The translations under genes were made by a program, and so were the position numbers. From assembly GCA_015058655.1 (NCBI GenBank), contig SVBX01000011.1:36426-100425 (forward strand): DNA of 64,000 nucleotides, given 5' to 3'. This document shows, piece after piece, positions 44,862 to 54,141 of the stretch. This stretch comes from Pseudoselenomonas ruminantium. Lineage in GTDB: Bacteria; Bacillota; Negativicutes; Selenomonadales; Selenomonadaceae. Within the stretch, counting starts at the first letter, position 1. Each line of letters begins with the position of its first letter. Under the pieces are notes generated by a model that was given only the letters and a program-made list of their open reading frames with translations, was not told the origin of the DNA and did not search any database.

Positions 44862-45668
44862 ATGGAATCATTGAAGGAGCGGGCGAGACAAATAAATATT
44901 GATATCCTGCGTATGTTTTATCATTCTCGGCATGGTCATTTGGCTTCAGCATTGTCCTGTGCAGAGATCATGTCGGTTTTGTATTTTGGTTGCTATGATC
45001 CCAAGGCTGGCGATAGAGTAGTGCTTAGCAAGGGGCACGGTGGTGCGGCACTTTATGCAGCCTTGGCTGAGAAGGGGATTTTAGAAAAAAAAGAGCTGGC
45101 TACCTTTTATGGCTATAATACACGCCTGATTGCACTATCAACTTATGGAGTACCGGGCATTGAGATTTCCGGTGGTTCGCTCGGGCAGGGGATATGCTAT
45201 GCTACAGGATTAGCCAAGGGATTGCAGTTAGACGGTTCCCGGGGTTATGTTTATTGTGTGGTTGGTGACGGAGAAACACAGGAAGGCAGTGTTTGGGAAG
45301 CTGCGGCTTTTGCGGCAGCTCAGAAGTTGGACAATCTGATTGTCATAATTGATGACAACCAGATTCAGTGTACCAATCGCACGACGCAAATCGTGCCCAT
45401 GGAACCTATGGAGGAAAAGTGGCGAGCTTTTGGTTGGCAAACCTATGAGGTGGACGGACATGACACAAGTGCCCTGTTGGAAACCATTAATGTGGCCAAG
45501 GCTACTGAGGAAAAACCTCTGGCTATTGTCGCACATACTGTAAAAGGGCATGGTGTGGCCTGCATAGCTGATCAGGACGAATGCCATATGATGATTCCAA
45601 AAGAAAATGAATGGGATGCAGTTTGTGTGGAGTTTGGCATCAGGCGGGAGGAGCTTGATTTTAAATGA
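44862..45668 (+). CDS. Transketolase, N-terminal subunit (second pair)
   Basis: The 268-residue protein has the thiamine diphosphate motif GDGETQEGSVWEA and SKGHGGAALYAAL. It is the first half of a split transketolase and resembles the 20929 protein but differs enough to be an independent paralogue. Near the GmhA- and HldE-like genes it could form or recycle sedoheptulose 7-phosphate, or carry out a ketol transfer specific to the glycan sugar. GGGAGG precedes the ATG. Confidence 0.9.
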   Translation: MESLKERARQINIDILRMFYHSRHGHLASALSCAEIMSVLYFGCYDPKAGDRVVLSKGHGGAALYAALAEKGILEKKELATFYGYNTRLIALSTYGVPGIEISGGSLGQGICYATGLAKGLQLDGSRGYVYCVVGDGETQEGSVWEAAAFAAAQKLDNLIVIIDDNQIQCTNRTTQIVPMEPMEEKWRAFGWQTYEVDGHDTSALLETINVAKATEEKPLAIVAHTVKGHGVACIADQDECHMMIPKENEWDAVCVEFGIRREELDFK

Positions 45669-46588
45669 GGAACGAAAGCACACGTGTGGTTTATGAACTG
45701 ATTCAGAAAGACAGGAATGTGCTGGCGGTCACTGCTGATCAGAAAAATGAAATATATGAGCGCATTCGTCAGGAAAACCCCACACAGTATATAGATTATG
45801 GGATTTCGGAATGTAACATGGTGGCGAGTTGCGCAGGTTTAGCTGCTATTGGCAAGATCCCATTTTTATACACAGTAACGAATTTTATGGCTATGAGGGC
45901 CTTTGAGTTTATTCGTGACTCGGTCTGTGTACCTAAGGCTAATGTGAAATTTTTGGGGCGTTCTACTGGGTTGGTCTGCGGAGCTTTGGGGATGACTCAT
46001 GCGGGGACGGAGGATATGGCTATTCTGCGCAGCTTGCCGAATCTTTTGGTTGTTACACCGGCAACACCATTGGAAGCACGTCAGGCTGCAGAATATGCTT
46101 ACAAGCATCAAGGTCCTGTATATATAAGGCTGGAAGGTTACAACGAACCTGAACATTATGTAGAGGCACCTAGTTTTAAACCTGGGTGTGGGCATTGTCT
46201 CCTAAAAGGAAATGATCTTAGCATTATTACGATGGGCTCAATTGTTAATGAAGCACTAATGGCGGCAGATATATTGAGACAAGAATATGGGATTGCAGCA
46301 GAGATATTGAGTCTATCTACACTGCGTCCGACTGATGAAGCTTTGATTTGTGCTACAGCTACCAAGACAGGCTTGGTGATGACGGTAGAAGAGCATACAG
46401 TTTATGGCGGCTTGGGCAGTACCGTCGCGGAAGTGTTGGCAGAACAAGGGGTGGCTGCAAAATTAAAGCGCATGGGATTCATGGAGTTCTCGCATGGTTG
46501 TGGCAATAGGGAAGAGATGCGGCAACAGAATGGCTTTACTGCTATGGATATTGTTCGGGAAGCCAGATCTTTTAGGGAGGCACAGTAA
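45665..46588 (+). CDS. Transketolase, C-terminal subunit (second pair)
   Basis: The 307-residue partner has DYGISECNMVASCAGLA, with the Glu that activates the cofactor, TVTNFMAMRAFEFIRD and the C-terminal VTVEEHTVYGGLGSTVAEV. The start overlaps the previous stop (ATGA). Position and coupling match the first pair at 21783. Confidence 0.9.
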   Translation: MRNESTRVVYELIQKDRNVLAVTADQKNEIYERIRQENPTQYIDYGISECNMVASCAGLAAIGKIPFLYTVTNFMAMRAFEFIRDSVCVPKANVKFLGRSTGLVCGALGMTHAGTEDMAILRSLPNLLVVTPATPLEARQAAEYAYKHQGPVYIRLEGYNEPEHYVEAPSFKPGCGHCLLKGNDLSIITMGSIVNEALMAADILRQEYGIAAEILSLSTLRPTDEALICATATKTGLVMTVEEHTVYGGLGSTVAEVLAEQGVAAKLKRMGFMEFSHGCGNREEMRQQNGFTAMDIVREARSFREAQ

Positions 46589-47490
46589 TGAATTTATTGT
46601 TAGTGGGTGCATCGAGTTTTATAGGGAGAGAGATTTATCGTCAAGCTAAGGGGCATGGATATAGGGTTGTTGGGACAGCTACGCGCCCCCAAAATCCTGA
46701 ATGGTATTCTTTTAACTTAAAAGATGGTGATATCCGTGATGTGTTGCGGGTGAGTGGTATGCAGGACTGCTTGGATAGAGGCGAGAAGGTGTTCGCAATC
46801 ATTACCGCTTTTTACTGTGGTAACGAGCGTACTGTCACTAATCTAAAGGAAGCTCAACAAGTTAATATCATTGGCATGGAGAGATTGTTGGATACTTTGC
46901 ATGAGTTGGGCATCAAGGCACTGTTTTTTTCTACTGAGTGTGTGTTCAGTGGTCGTGACGGTAAGGCACCATACAGGGAAGATTATCCAACGGATCCTGT
47001 GCTGGCATATGGGCGTCACAAGGCAGAAATTGAATGCTATATCCAGGAACATATGCCGGAAATGCTAATCTATCGATTAAGCCAGAATATTAGCACGGAG
47101 CCTGACGGTATTCAGATTTTCAGCGATGTATATGAACGACAGAAATCGGAATCACATTTTCACTCGATACAAGGACAAGTTATAGCTCCTACTTATATTG
47201 CCGATACAGCTAAGTGGGCCATTGAAGGACTTAAGCGTGGCCTGTCAGGCATCTATCATTGTGAGAACCCAGAGAGTATGCCTCGGGCGGAGTTGGTAAG
47301 ACGATTCTTGGCCGCTATAGGCTCTGAGGCGGAAGTAGAAGAAGTACCATTGGAGACATTTGGCTTTAAGGAATCCAGAACTATGGATGTACGTTTGGAT
47401 TGTACCAAATTGCAGCAAGCAATTCCAGAACTAAGCTTTAAGCCAGTGGATGAAGTTATCGAAGAATTTGTTAGAAAGCTGCCTGGCTGA
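46588..47490 (+). CDS. RmlD-like NAD(P)-dependent sugar reductase/epimerase
   Basis: The 300-residue protein has LLLVGASSFIGREIYRQA (nucleotide motif), FFSTECVFSG and the catalytic YGRHKAE, in the pattern of the RmlD-type SDRs that reduce 4-keto-deoxysugars. TYIADTAKWAIEGL and the C-terminal LDCTKLQQAIP are typical. It starts on the previous stop (TAATG). Its substrate is probably a nucleotide-linked keto sugar of this locus. Confidence 0.8.
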   Translation: MNLLLVGASSFIGREIYRQAKGHGYRVVGTATRPQNPEWYSFNLKDGDIRDVLRVSGMQDCLDRGEKVFAIITAFYCGNERTVTNLKEAQQVNIIGMERLLDTLHELGIKALFFSTECVFSGRDGKAPYREDYPTDPVLAYGRHKAEIECYIQEHMPEMLIYRLSQNISTEPDGIQIFSDVYERQKSESHFHSIQGQVIAPTYIADTAKWAIEGLKRGLSGIYHCENPESMPRAELVRRFLAAIGSEAEVEEVPLETFGFKESRTMDVRLDCTKLQQAIPELSFKPVDEVIEEFVRKLPG

Positions 47491-47532
47491 TAGTTGCTAT
47501 GGATTTGCAGTGCTGGGACAGGAGGATATGCT

Positions 47533-49641
47533 TTGAAAGATGATGAACGTGTGTGTAAGAGATTTGCTGATATACTGCAGCATTGTCCCAAACCAGTAAT
47601 TATATATGGAACAGAAAGATATGCCAAACTGATAGCACGCAGATTTGCTCATGATATAGATTACTTCGTGGATAGAGATAAAGAAAAAGGATCTTTTATG
47701 GGCAAACCATTGGTTCCTTTTAATGATGTGCTTGCAGGCAAAGCCGGGTCTGTGGTTATGGCTACAGGTTTGCCAACTGAGGAAATAATATATGAACGTA
47801 TACATGAGGCATGTGAAGAAAATAATATCGATTTATATGGGATACATAGCGGTAGATTGATTTCGTCTAAGGTTGGCAGGTCTTTGTCAAGGACATGCAA
47901 AAGTGGCAAGGAATTAAAAGAGAGGCTTGTCAGTGAGATTGATAAGCATGAGATAATTAGTTTTGATATTTTTGATACCTTGCTGATGCGGTATACATTA
48001 TATCCTTCTGATGTATTTGATATTACGGCAAACCGTGCTATAGCTAAGGGGATAAATGTACCGAAAAATTTCAAAGACTATCGTCAGCAAGCTGAAGTTG
48101 ACTGGGACAGGAAGCAACCTGGCTTGGATGGTATTTATTCCAAATTGCAAATCATGTTATCTTTGTCGAACGAGGATGTTGAGACACTTAAAAATATTGA
48201 AATGAGTGTTGAAAGAGATGTACTTCTTTCTCGGCCTGGCATGAAAGAAGTATTGGCATATGCACATGAAATAGGGAAAAAAGTACTACTTGTATCGGAT
48301 ATGTATTTACATCCGGATTTTATAAGGGAAGTTTTGTTGAGATTTGACATAACTGGGATTGATAATATATATATATCAGAATATCGGGGAACAGATAAGC
48401 CAGAGGATTTGTTTGATATAGTAAAAAAAGAAAATCCTGGCAGTTCATATTTGCATATAGGAGATAACCCTTTGGCTGATGACTGGCCTGCTCGTTATCA
48501 TGGTATTGATAGTTTTTTGGTACTAAGTGCGTTGAACATGTTTAATGCCTCATGTGGTGGGCAGCGTTTTACATATCAGAGCAATATAAATGATAGAATT
48601 TTGACAGGGTGGTTTTTGGCCAATGCTTACGCAAATCCATTTATATTAGATGAAAATAATAATAGAAGTGTATGCAATTTGCAGGAATTTTGTTCCATAT
48701 TTATAGAACCATTAGCATTTTCTTTTGTTTTATGGATGTTGCATGAAATATCTAATAAAGGATTTGAAGCTGTATTATTTAGTGCCAGAGATGGTTTTGT
48801 TATAAAAGAAATGTACCAAAATGCTATTAATACGTTAAAATGGGACGGAGCACCGAGAGGAATATATTTTTATGTTTCGCGTAGATTGTGCTTAAATATA
48901 TCATTGCAGGATGAGGACGATTTGCGTTGGGTCAGTAATCTGCTTGAGCATGATATGAGTAAATATATGCATGATAATTTTAAGATTGACGAAACGAAAC
49001 AAAGTTATAACTCTGAAAAAGGAGTGGATAAGGAATGGAATATTGTTTTGTCTAATCGAGAGACTATTTTTAACCAATCTGATATGATGCGAAGAAACTA
49101 TACATGTTATCTAAGGAATAATAAAATCGATAGCAAGAAAAGGTTTGCATTTTTTGATATGTGTTCTCAAGGAACAAGCCAAAGGGGCTTAGCTAAAACG
49201 ATATTGCCTAATTTGTATGGTGTCTATATGCATAGACATCTTTCACGTGAGAGTGTCACTATGGGGAATGTTTCATCGTTTCTGCCACAAACAGAAAAAC
49301 ATATGTTGGCTAACAATGTTTTTGAATATATCTTTACATCTCCAGAACCATCTGTAAAAGGCATGGATAAACATGGAGGAGTGTTGTTTTCTGAAGAGAA
49401 TAGATCTCCTGAGATAATTCGGATGCAACAACAGGTGCAAGATGTTGTTAAGAGAGATTTTAGTGCTTTTTTAAAGATTTGTGTTCCAAACAAAACTATT
49501 TATAGTGATATAGGACAGCATATTCTTTCGCTTTATAGATGTAATGGATTTACGGGGGCAGTGGAAGTCATAGAAAAACTTGTTATTACTGATGACTTGA
49601 TTGACAAAAATGTTGGATGCTTAAAAAGTGATGAAATATAA
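47533..49641 (+). CDS. HAD-family protein with N-terminal Rossmann-like domain (first of two)
   Basis: The 702-residue protein starts with a Rossmann-like part (VIIYGTERYAKLIARRF, then FVDRDKEKGS). A HAD domain follows, with SFDIFDTLLMR (nucleophile Asp and acid Asp), LLVSDMYL and YLHIGDNPLADDW. The last 350 residues (VLFSARDGFVIKEMY, FFDMCSQGTSQRG) are conserved with the 51321 paralogue but not recognised. The TTG start at 47533 has GGAGG at good spacing; 47494 is the frame limit. Its role is probably phosphatase or phosphotransferase in glycan synthesis; it is uncertain. Confidence 0.75.
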   Translation: MKDDERVCKRFADILQHCPKPVIIYGTERYAKLIARRFAHDIDYFVDRDKEKGSFMGKPLVPFNDVLAGKAGSVVMATGLPTEEIIYERIHEACEENNIDLYGIHSGRLISSKVGRSLSRTCKSGKELKERLVSEIDKHEIISFDIFDTLLMRYTLYPSDVFDITANRAIAKGINVPKNFKDYRQQAEVDWDRKQPGLDGIYSKLQIMLSLSNEDVETLKNIEMSVERDVLLSRPGMKEVLAYAHEIGKKVLLVSDMYLHPDFIREVLLRFDITGIDNIYISEYRGTDKPEDLFDIVKKENPGSSYLHIGDNPLADDWPARYHGIDSFLVLSALNMFNASCGGQRFTYQSNINDRILTGWFLANAYANPFILDENNNRSVCNLQEFCSIFIEPLAFSFVLWMLHEISNKGFEAVLFSARDGFVIKEMYQNAINTLKWDGAPRGIYFYVSRRLCLNISLQDEDDLRWVSNLLEHDMSKYMHDNFKIDETKQSYNSEKGVDKEWNIVLSNRETIFNQSDMMRRNYTCYLRNNKIDSKKRFAFFDMCSQGTSQRGLAKTILPNLYGVYMHRHLSRESVTMGNVSSFLPQTEKHMLANNVFEYIFTSPEPSVKGMDKHGGVLFSEENRSPEIIRMQQQVQDVVKRDFSAFLKICVPNKTIYSDIGQHILSLYRCNGFTGAVEVIEKLVITDDLIDKNVGCLKSDEI

Positions 49642-49663
49642 ACGGAAAGTAGGCAGATAACCT

Positions 49664-51286
49664 ATGAATAAAGAATTAAAGGATATAGTGTCGTATTGCC
49701 AAAATGCTAAGAATTTACTATGTTACGGAATGGGCGATTATGCAAGAATGTTGTGTGAGTTCTTGGAATGTAACAATGTAGCCTTAGAGAATTTTTGTGT
49801 ATCTGATAATCAAGAGATTGTTGAAAATGAATTCAATGATGGGAAGGTGTGTCATTTATCTGAATGTAATAGCGAAGTTGGATATGAAGTTATCATTGCT
49901 TTAAGTGAAAAGTGGCATAGTGAAGTGATGGATAATTTAAAACAATTGAATTGTAGTAGCGTTTTGCTGATTTCTGATTCGATTGCTAAAATGCTTCGTA
50001 TCTGGAGTAGTATATGTTTTAATGCAGCAAAACTTGCACAAATTAAATGTGATGAACATGAATTTGAACGAAAATACCAAGAATTGAAAAATAAATTTGA
50101 TCATATAGAAGTCAGAATGGGTACTGGTGCAACTATAGGAGCTCTTCTGCTTGAATATTTTTATATCAAGAAGTATAAATGTCATAAAGAACATATCTTT
50201 TATTTATATGCTGTTCATAGCAAAGAGAAAATAAGAAATAATACGTATTCATACCCGAACAATGTGTTATATCGACACTTTAATGGGGAGAATTTTGCAG
50301 CTATATATGGAGAGACATTGCAGTTTTGGAAATATATTATTACAAAGCATTCGGATTTTATAAATATAAATACTGATTATGACTATATGAATGATGTCAT
50401 GGAAGCAGCTATTGATAAAATGCACGAGGGTAATTTCAAAAATATTGATGGTGATTACTTTGACTTCAATAATGATGAGATACAATATGCTGAGAAACAA
50501 ATTGATTATCTTGGCATTAACTCCGAATTTGTATGCGTATACTCCCGTGATGCAGGTTACTATCAAGCTACGTGGGAAACTATAGATGAACCATTAAAAA
50601 TAATGGACAAGTATCGTAATTCATCCATCAAAAACTTTATTGCTTCTGCTGATTATCTTCAAAGTGTAGGAGTACAATCTGTCCGTGTTGGTTCTTATCC
50701 TAAAACGAGTACAAATGAATCTTGTATCATAGATTATGCAGGTCGGGCTCATGATGATTTAATGGATTTTTATCTAGCTAAAAAATGCCGCTTTTATTTG
50801 GGAGACCATAGCGGTGTTATACTGTTTCAAGCTTTGTTTGGAACGCCAATGGCAATGGTGAATGTACCCAACATAACAGGATACGCAGATGGAACTTTTC
50901 CTTTTGTCAGGGAACGTGATTTAATCATTTATCATAAATTTTGGGATCCCAAAAAGAAAAGGCTTCTGAATTTAAGTGAGATGTTGGAAATTGAAAATTG
51001 CTATGATGATGATTATCACTATAGTGGGAATGTACGTATATTCGAAAAATATAACGAATTAGGGATTGTCCCCATTGAGAATACGGAAGAAGAGATACTT
51101 GCTTTGGCAAAAGAAATGGAAGCAAAGTTGAAAGGTGAATCTTACTACACATCAGAAGACGAAGTGCTACAAAGGAAGTATTGGGATATCTTGATACCGC
51201 ATCTAAAAAAACATAAAAGAGCATTGTGGTATGATGCACGTGTCGGAAGAGATTTTTTGCGTGAAAATGCTTGGCTTACACGGTGA
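49664..51286 (+). CDS. TIGR04372-like glycosyltransferase with N-terminal Rossmann-like domain
   Basis: The 540-residue protein has an N-terminal part (LLCYGMGDYARMLCEFLE). A region from about residue 280 onward has VCVYSRDAGYYQATW, RNSSIKNFIASADYL, VRVGSYPKTS and FYLGDHSGVILFQALFGTPMAMVN, a pattern I associate with the TIGR04372 family of putative glycosyltransferases. It lies between the two HAD paralogues in the same direction. The donor sugar is unknown. Confidence 0.72.
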   Translation: MNKELKDIVSYCQNAKNLLCYGMGDYARMLCEFLECNNVALENFCVSDNQEIVENEFNDGKVCHLSECNSEVGYEVIIALSEKWHSEVMDNLKQLNCSSVLLISDSIAKMLRIWSSICFNAAKLAQIKCDEHEFERKYQELKNKFDHIEVRMGTGATIGALLLEYFYIKKYKCHKEHIFYLYAVHSKEKIRNNTYSYPNNVLYRHFNGENFAAIYGETLQFWKYIITKHSDFININTDYDYMNDVMEAAIDKMHEGNFKNIDGDYFDFNNDEIQYAEKQIDYLGINSEFVCVYSRDAGYYQATWETIDEPLKIMDKYRNSSIKNFIASADYLQSVGVQSVRVGSYPKTSTNESCIIDYAGRAHDDLMDFYLAKKCRFYLGDHSGVILFQALFGTPMAMVNVPNITGYADGTFPFVRERDLIIYHKFWDPKKKRLLNLSEMLEIENCYDDDYHYSGNVRIFEKYNELGIVPIENTEEEILALAKEMEAKLKGESYYTSEDEVLQRKYWDILIPHLKKHKRALWYDARVGRDFLRENAWLTR

Positions 51287-51320
51287 AAGAAATTGCAGTT
51301 GAGGTCAGGATGGTGATAAA

Positions 51321-53399
51321 GTGCTACAGGAACATATATTAATACAACTAAATGGATTTATTGTTAGCAAATTAAGCAAAGTAGCAGTCTATGGCCTAAA
51401 ACTAAATGCTCAAGCGGTATATTGGCATTTTCCGGATAAGATAGCCTGTTTTTTAGATAGGGATGTGCAGTCTGGTTCTTTTTGTGGACTTCCAATAATG
51501 CGGTTGGAGGAATTGCCACAACATGGTGTTCAAACTGTTGTTATTGCTGCTAGTTTGCAAGCGGAGCCTCACATATATGAGCGTATCCATAATTTTTGCG
51601 AAAATCATGGAATTGTAATCTATGGATTGTATAGTGGCAGGCTGGTAGGCGAACATTTGGGTAAGGCACTTTCTACGGACAAGGATATGGAAAATGTATT
51701 GCGTAGGGAGATTGATGTTCATGATGTGATAAGTTTCGATATCTTTGATACCCTTCTTATGCGTAAGGCGATATATCCCACAGATGTTTTTGACATCGTG
51801 GGATTACGCTTGCAGCATCGTGGGATTGATGTTGCTGACTTCAAGAATTATCGAGTGCAGGCAGAGCGTGGTGACAACCCCCATAAAGGATTGACTGGTA
51901 TTTACCAGACGCTCAGAAATATGCTGGGATGGACAGAGGCACAGGCAGAATTTGCCATGCGTGAGGAACTGAAGGTGGAGCGCCAAGTGCTCCTGCCACG
52001 GCCTGGCATGGCAGAGATTCTTTCCTATGCACATGATATAGGCAAACAGATACTGCTGGTATCAGATATGTATTTGCCAAGAGAGTTTCTACAAGAGGTG
52101 CTAGCTGAGCATGGATTGGCTTGTTATGATGGGCTCTATGTTTCGGATGACCGTGGGACAGGTAAGGGTGAGCAGTTGTTTGAACTGGTGAAGGAGGAAC
52201 ATCCTGCAAAGTCTTATCTGCATATTGGCGATAATGCAATAGTGGACGGCTGGTCAGCCCGCGTGCATGGGCTGGACAGCTGGCTTTTGCCGAGCGGCCT
52301 GCAGAGCCTTCGCAATACAGATGCTAGGGAGAAATTGCCTTTTGTCGAAGACTTCAATAGTAGGTTGATTTTTGGCCTTTTTACAGCCAAAGCTTATGGA
52401 AATCCCTTTGGTTCTGCGCAGGTAACTGATGTGACGCAGTTTGCAAGGCTTTTCATGGCACCATTGGCTGCACAATATATATTATGGCTTTTGCAAAAAG
52501 CAAAGGCACATAATTTTGAAGCTGTGCTTTTTGCAGCACGTGATGGTTGGCTTTTTCGCAGGCTCTACGATGAAGCTGTTGAAGTCATGGGTTTGAAAGA
52601 TATTCCGAAGGGCAGATATTTTTATTGTTCACGTAAGCTATGTATAAGCGCAGCTTTGCAGGATGAGAAATCTTTGGATTGGATGCGGGGGATTCTGACT
52701 GGCCAGACACACCATTTTTTGAGAGAGGTATTTGGCTTTGTGCCGAAAGATGGACATGAGCCCCCAGTATGGGGAGAGAATCCAGATTTGATTTGGGATG
52801 AGGTGTTAGACCAGAAAGAAAGCATATTTGCGAAATCGGCTGCTATTCGGCAAGGGTATGAATGCTATATAGCCGAGCAGGGATTGCAGCGTGAGGGACA
52901 CTATGCTTTTGCTGACCTGTGTTCTCAGGGAACAACACAATGTGCACTGACCCACTCTGTGTTGCCAAATCTCTATGGTCTTATTTTTGCCCGCTATATG
53001 TCAGGACGTTCTGCGACCATGGGCAGGATGGAGACTTTTTTGCCACAGGTAGATTGGCATATGCTGGCAAATAATGTTTTTGAATTCATCTTTTCCTCGC
53101 CTGAACCTTCAGCTGCCTCCGTTGATACAGATGGAAATATAATTTTTGAGGAAGAGGACAGGTCAGAATATGAGCTCGAGTTGATAAAAAACTCTCAAGA
53201 GGAGATTGTAGATTTTTGTCGAGAATTTTTCTTGTTGTGCGACCCTGATGGAGAAATAAATCCGGCTGTAGGGCAATTTCTGTTATCTATGTATCAGAAA
53301 AAGACTTTTGCCGGAGCAGGAAAGGTTTTCGATAACCTGGATATGCATGATAACTTGATGGGCGGCCGAGTGGATTGCCTGTTGAACAACGAGAAGTAA
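51321..53399 (+). CDS. HAD-family protein with N-terminal Rossmann-like domain (second of two)
   Basis: The 692-residue protein is a paralogue of the 47533 protein, with the same order: Rossmann-like part (VAVYGLKLNAQAVYWHF, then CFLDRDVQSGS), HAD domain (SFDIFDTLLMRKAIYP, LLVSDMYLP, YLHIGDNAIVDGW), and the unrecognised C-terminal region (VLFAARDGWLFRRLYDE, FADLCSQGTTQCA). The start is GTG. Codon use is less AT-rich than in the first copy, so the pair was probably not made by very recent duplication. Confidence 0.75.
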   Translation: MLQEHILIQLNGFIVSKLSKVAVYGLKLNAQAVYWHFPDKIACFLDRDVQSGSFCGLPIMRLEELPQHGVQTVVIAASLQAEPHIYERIHNFCENHGIVIYGLYSGRLVGEHLGKALSTDKDMENVLRREIDVHDVISFDIFDTLLMRKAIYPTDVFDIVGLRLQHRGIDVADFKNYRVQAERGDNPHKGLTGIYQTLRNMLGWTEAQAEFAMREELKVERQVLLPRPGMAEILSYAHDIGKQILLVSDMYLPREFLQEVLAEHGLACYDGLYVSDDRGTGKGEQLFELVKEEHPAKSYLHIGDNAIVDGWSARVHGLDSWLLPSGLQSLRNTDAREKLPFVEDFNSRLIFGLFTAKAYGNPFGSAQVTDVTQFARLFMAPLAAQYILWLLQKAKAHNFEAVLFAARDGWLFRRLYDEAVEVMGLKDIPKGRYFYCSRKLCISAALQDEKSLDWMRGILTGQTHHFLREVFGFVPKDGHEPPVWGENPDLIWDEVLDQKESIFAKSAAIRQGYECYIAEQGLQREGHYAFADLCSQGTTQCALTHSVLPNLYGLIFARYMSGRSATMGRMETFLPQVDWHMLANNVFEFIFSSPEPSAASVDTDGNIIFEEEDRSEYELELIKNSQEEIVDFCREFFLLCDPDGEINPAVGQFLLSMYQKKTFAGAGKVFDNLDMHDNLMGGRVDCLLNNEK

Positions 53400-53421
53400 T
53401 ATTACGAAGGAAGGATGTTTC

Positions 53422-54132
53422 ATGAACATAGCAATGCTTATAGCCGGCGGCACAGGACAGCGGATGGGCCAGGAGATACCCAAGCAGTTTCTCAATGTCC
53501 ACGATAAGCCCGTCATCATCTATACATTAGAAGCATTCCAGAAGCATCCGGAGATAGATGCTATTGCAGTGGTCTGTCTGGCAGACTGGATGCATGTACT
53601 GGAGGTGTATGCCCGCCAGTTCAATATTACGAAGTTGAAGCATATCATCCCAGGTGGGGATTGCGGTCAGGCTTCTATCCGTAATGGGGTGTTTGAACTG
53701 GAAAAACACTATGGGCGGGAAGACTTTGTGCTGGTGCATGATGCCATCCGCCCCATGGTGTCGGAGACCGTGATTTCAGACTGCTTGAAAGTAGCTAGGG
53801 AGCATGGCAACGCCATCACGGTTATTCCCTGCGCTGAGGCCATGGTCATGACGGAAGACCAGCAATCTTCTGAGGAACTTTATCCTCGTGAGCAATTGAA
53901 GCGCACCCAGACACCGCAGGCCTTTCACATAGGAGAAATCTGTGACCTTCACCGGGAGGCGCTGGCCCGTGGCATTACCAATTCGGTAGCCTCCGTGACC
54001 TTGATGATAGAACTGGGACACAGAGTCTATTTCTCCAAAGGCTCAGAGAAAAATGTGAAGCTGACTACAGTGGAAGATATAGATATTTTCAAGGCACTGC
54101 TGGCGGCACAGCGTTCCTATTGGTTGAAATGA
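53422..54132 (+). CDS. Cytidylyltransferase of the IspD/TarI family
   Basis: The 236-residue protein has LIAGGTGQRMGQEIPKQFL at the N-terminus (CTP-binding), VHDAIRP in the middle and QTPQAFHIGEI and NVKLTTVEDIDIFKALL at the end. PKQFL is closer to TarI, which makes CDP-ribitol from ribitol 5-phosphate, than to IspD, which forms CDP-methylerythritol. A ribitol role fits the CDP-glycerol-type transferase at 12005. IspD cannot be ruled out because no other ispD is visible. GGAAGG precedes the ATG. Confidence 0.82.
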   Translation: MNIAMLIAGGTGQRMGQEIPKQFLNVHDKPVIIYTLEAFQKHPEIDAIAVVCLADWMHVLEVYARQFNITKLKHIIPGGDCGQASIRNGVFELEKHYGREDFVLVHDAIRPMVSETVISDCLKVAREHGNAITVIPCAEAMVMTEDQQSSEELYPREQLKRTQTPQAFHIGEICDLHREALARGITNSVASVTLMIELGHRVYFSKGSEKNVKLTTVEDIDIFKALLAAQRSYWLK

Positions 54133-54141
54133 GGCATGGCT

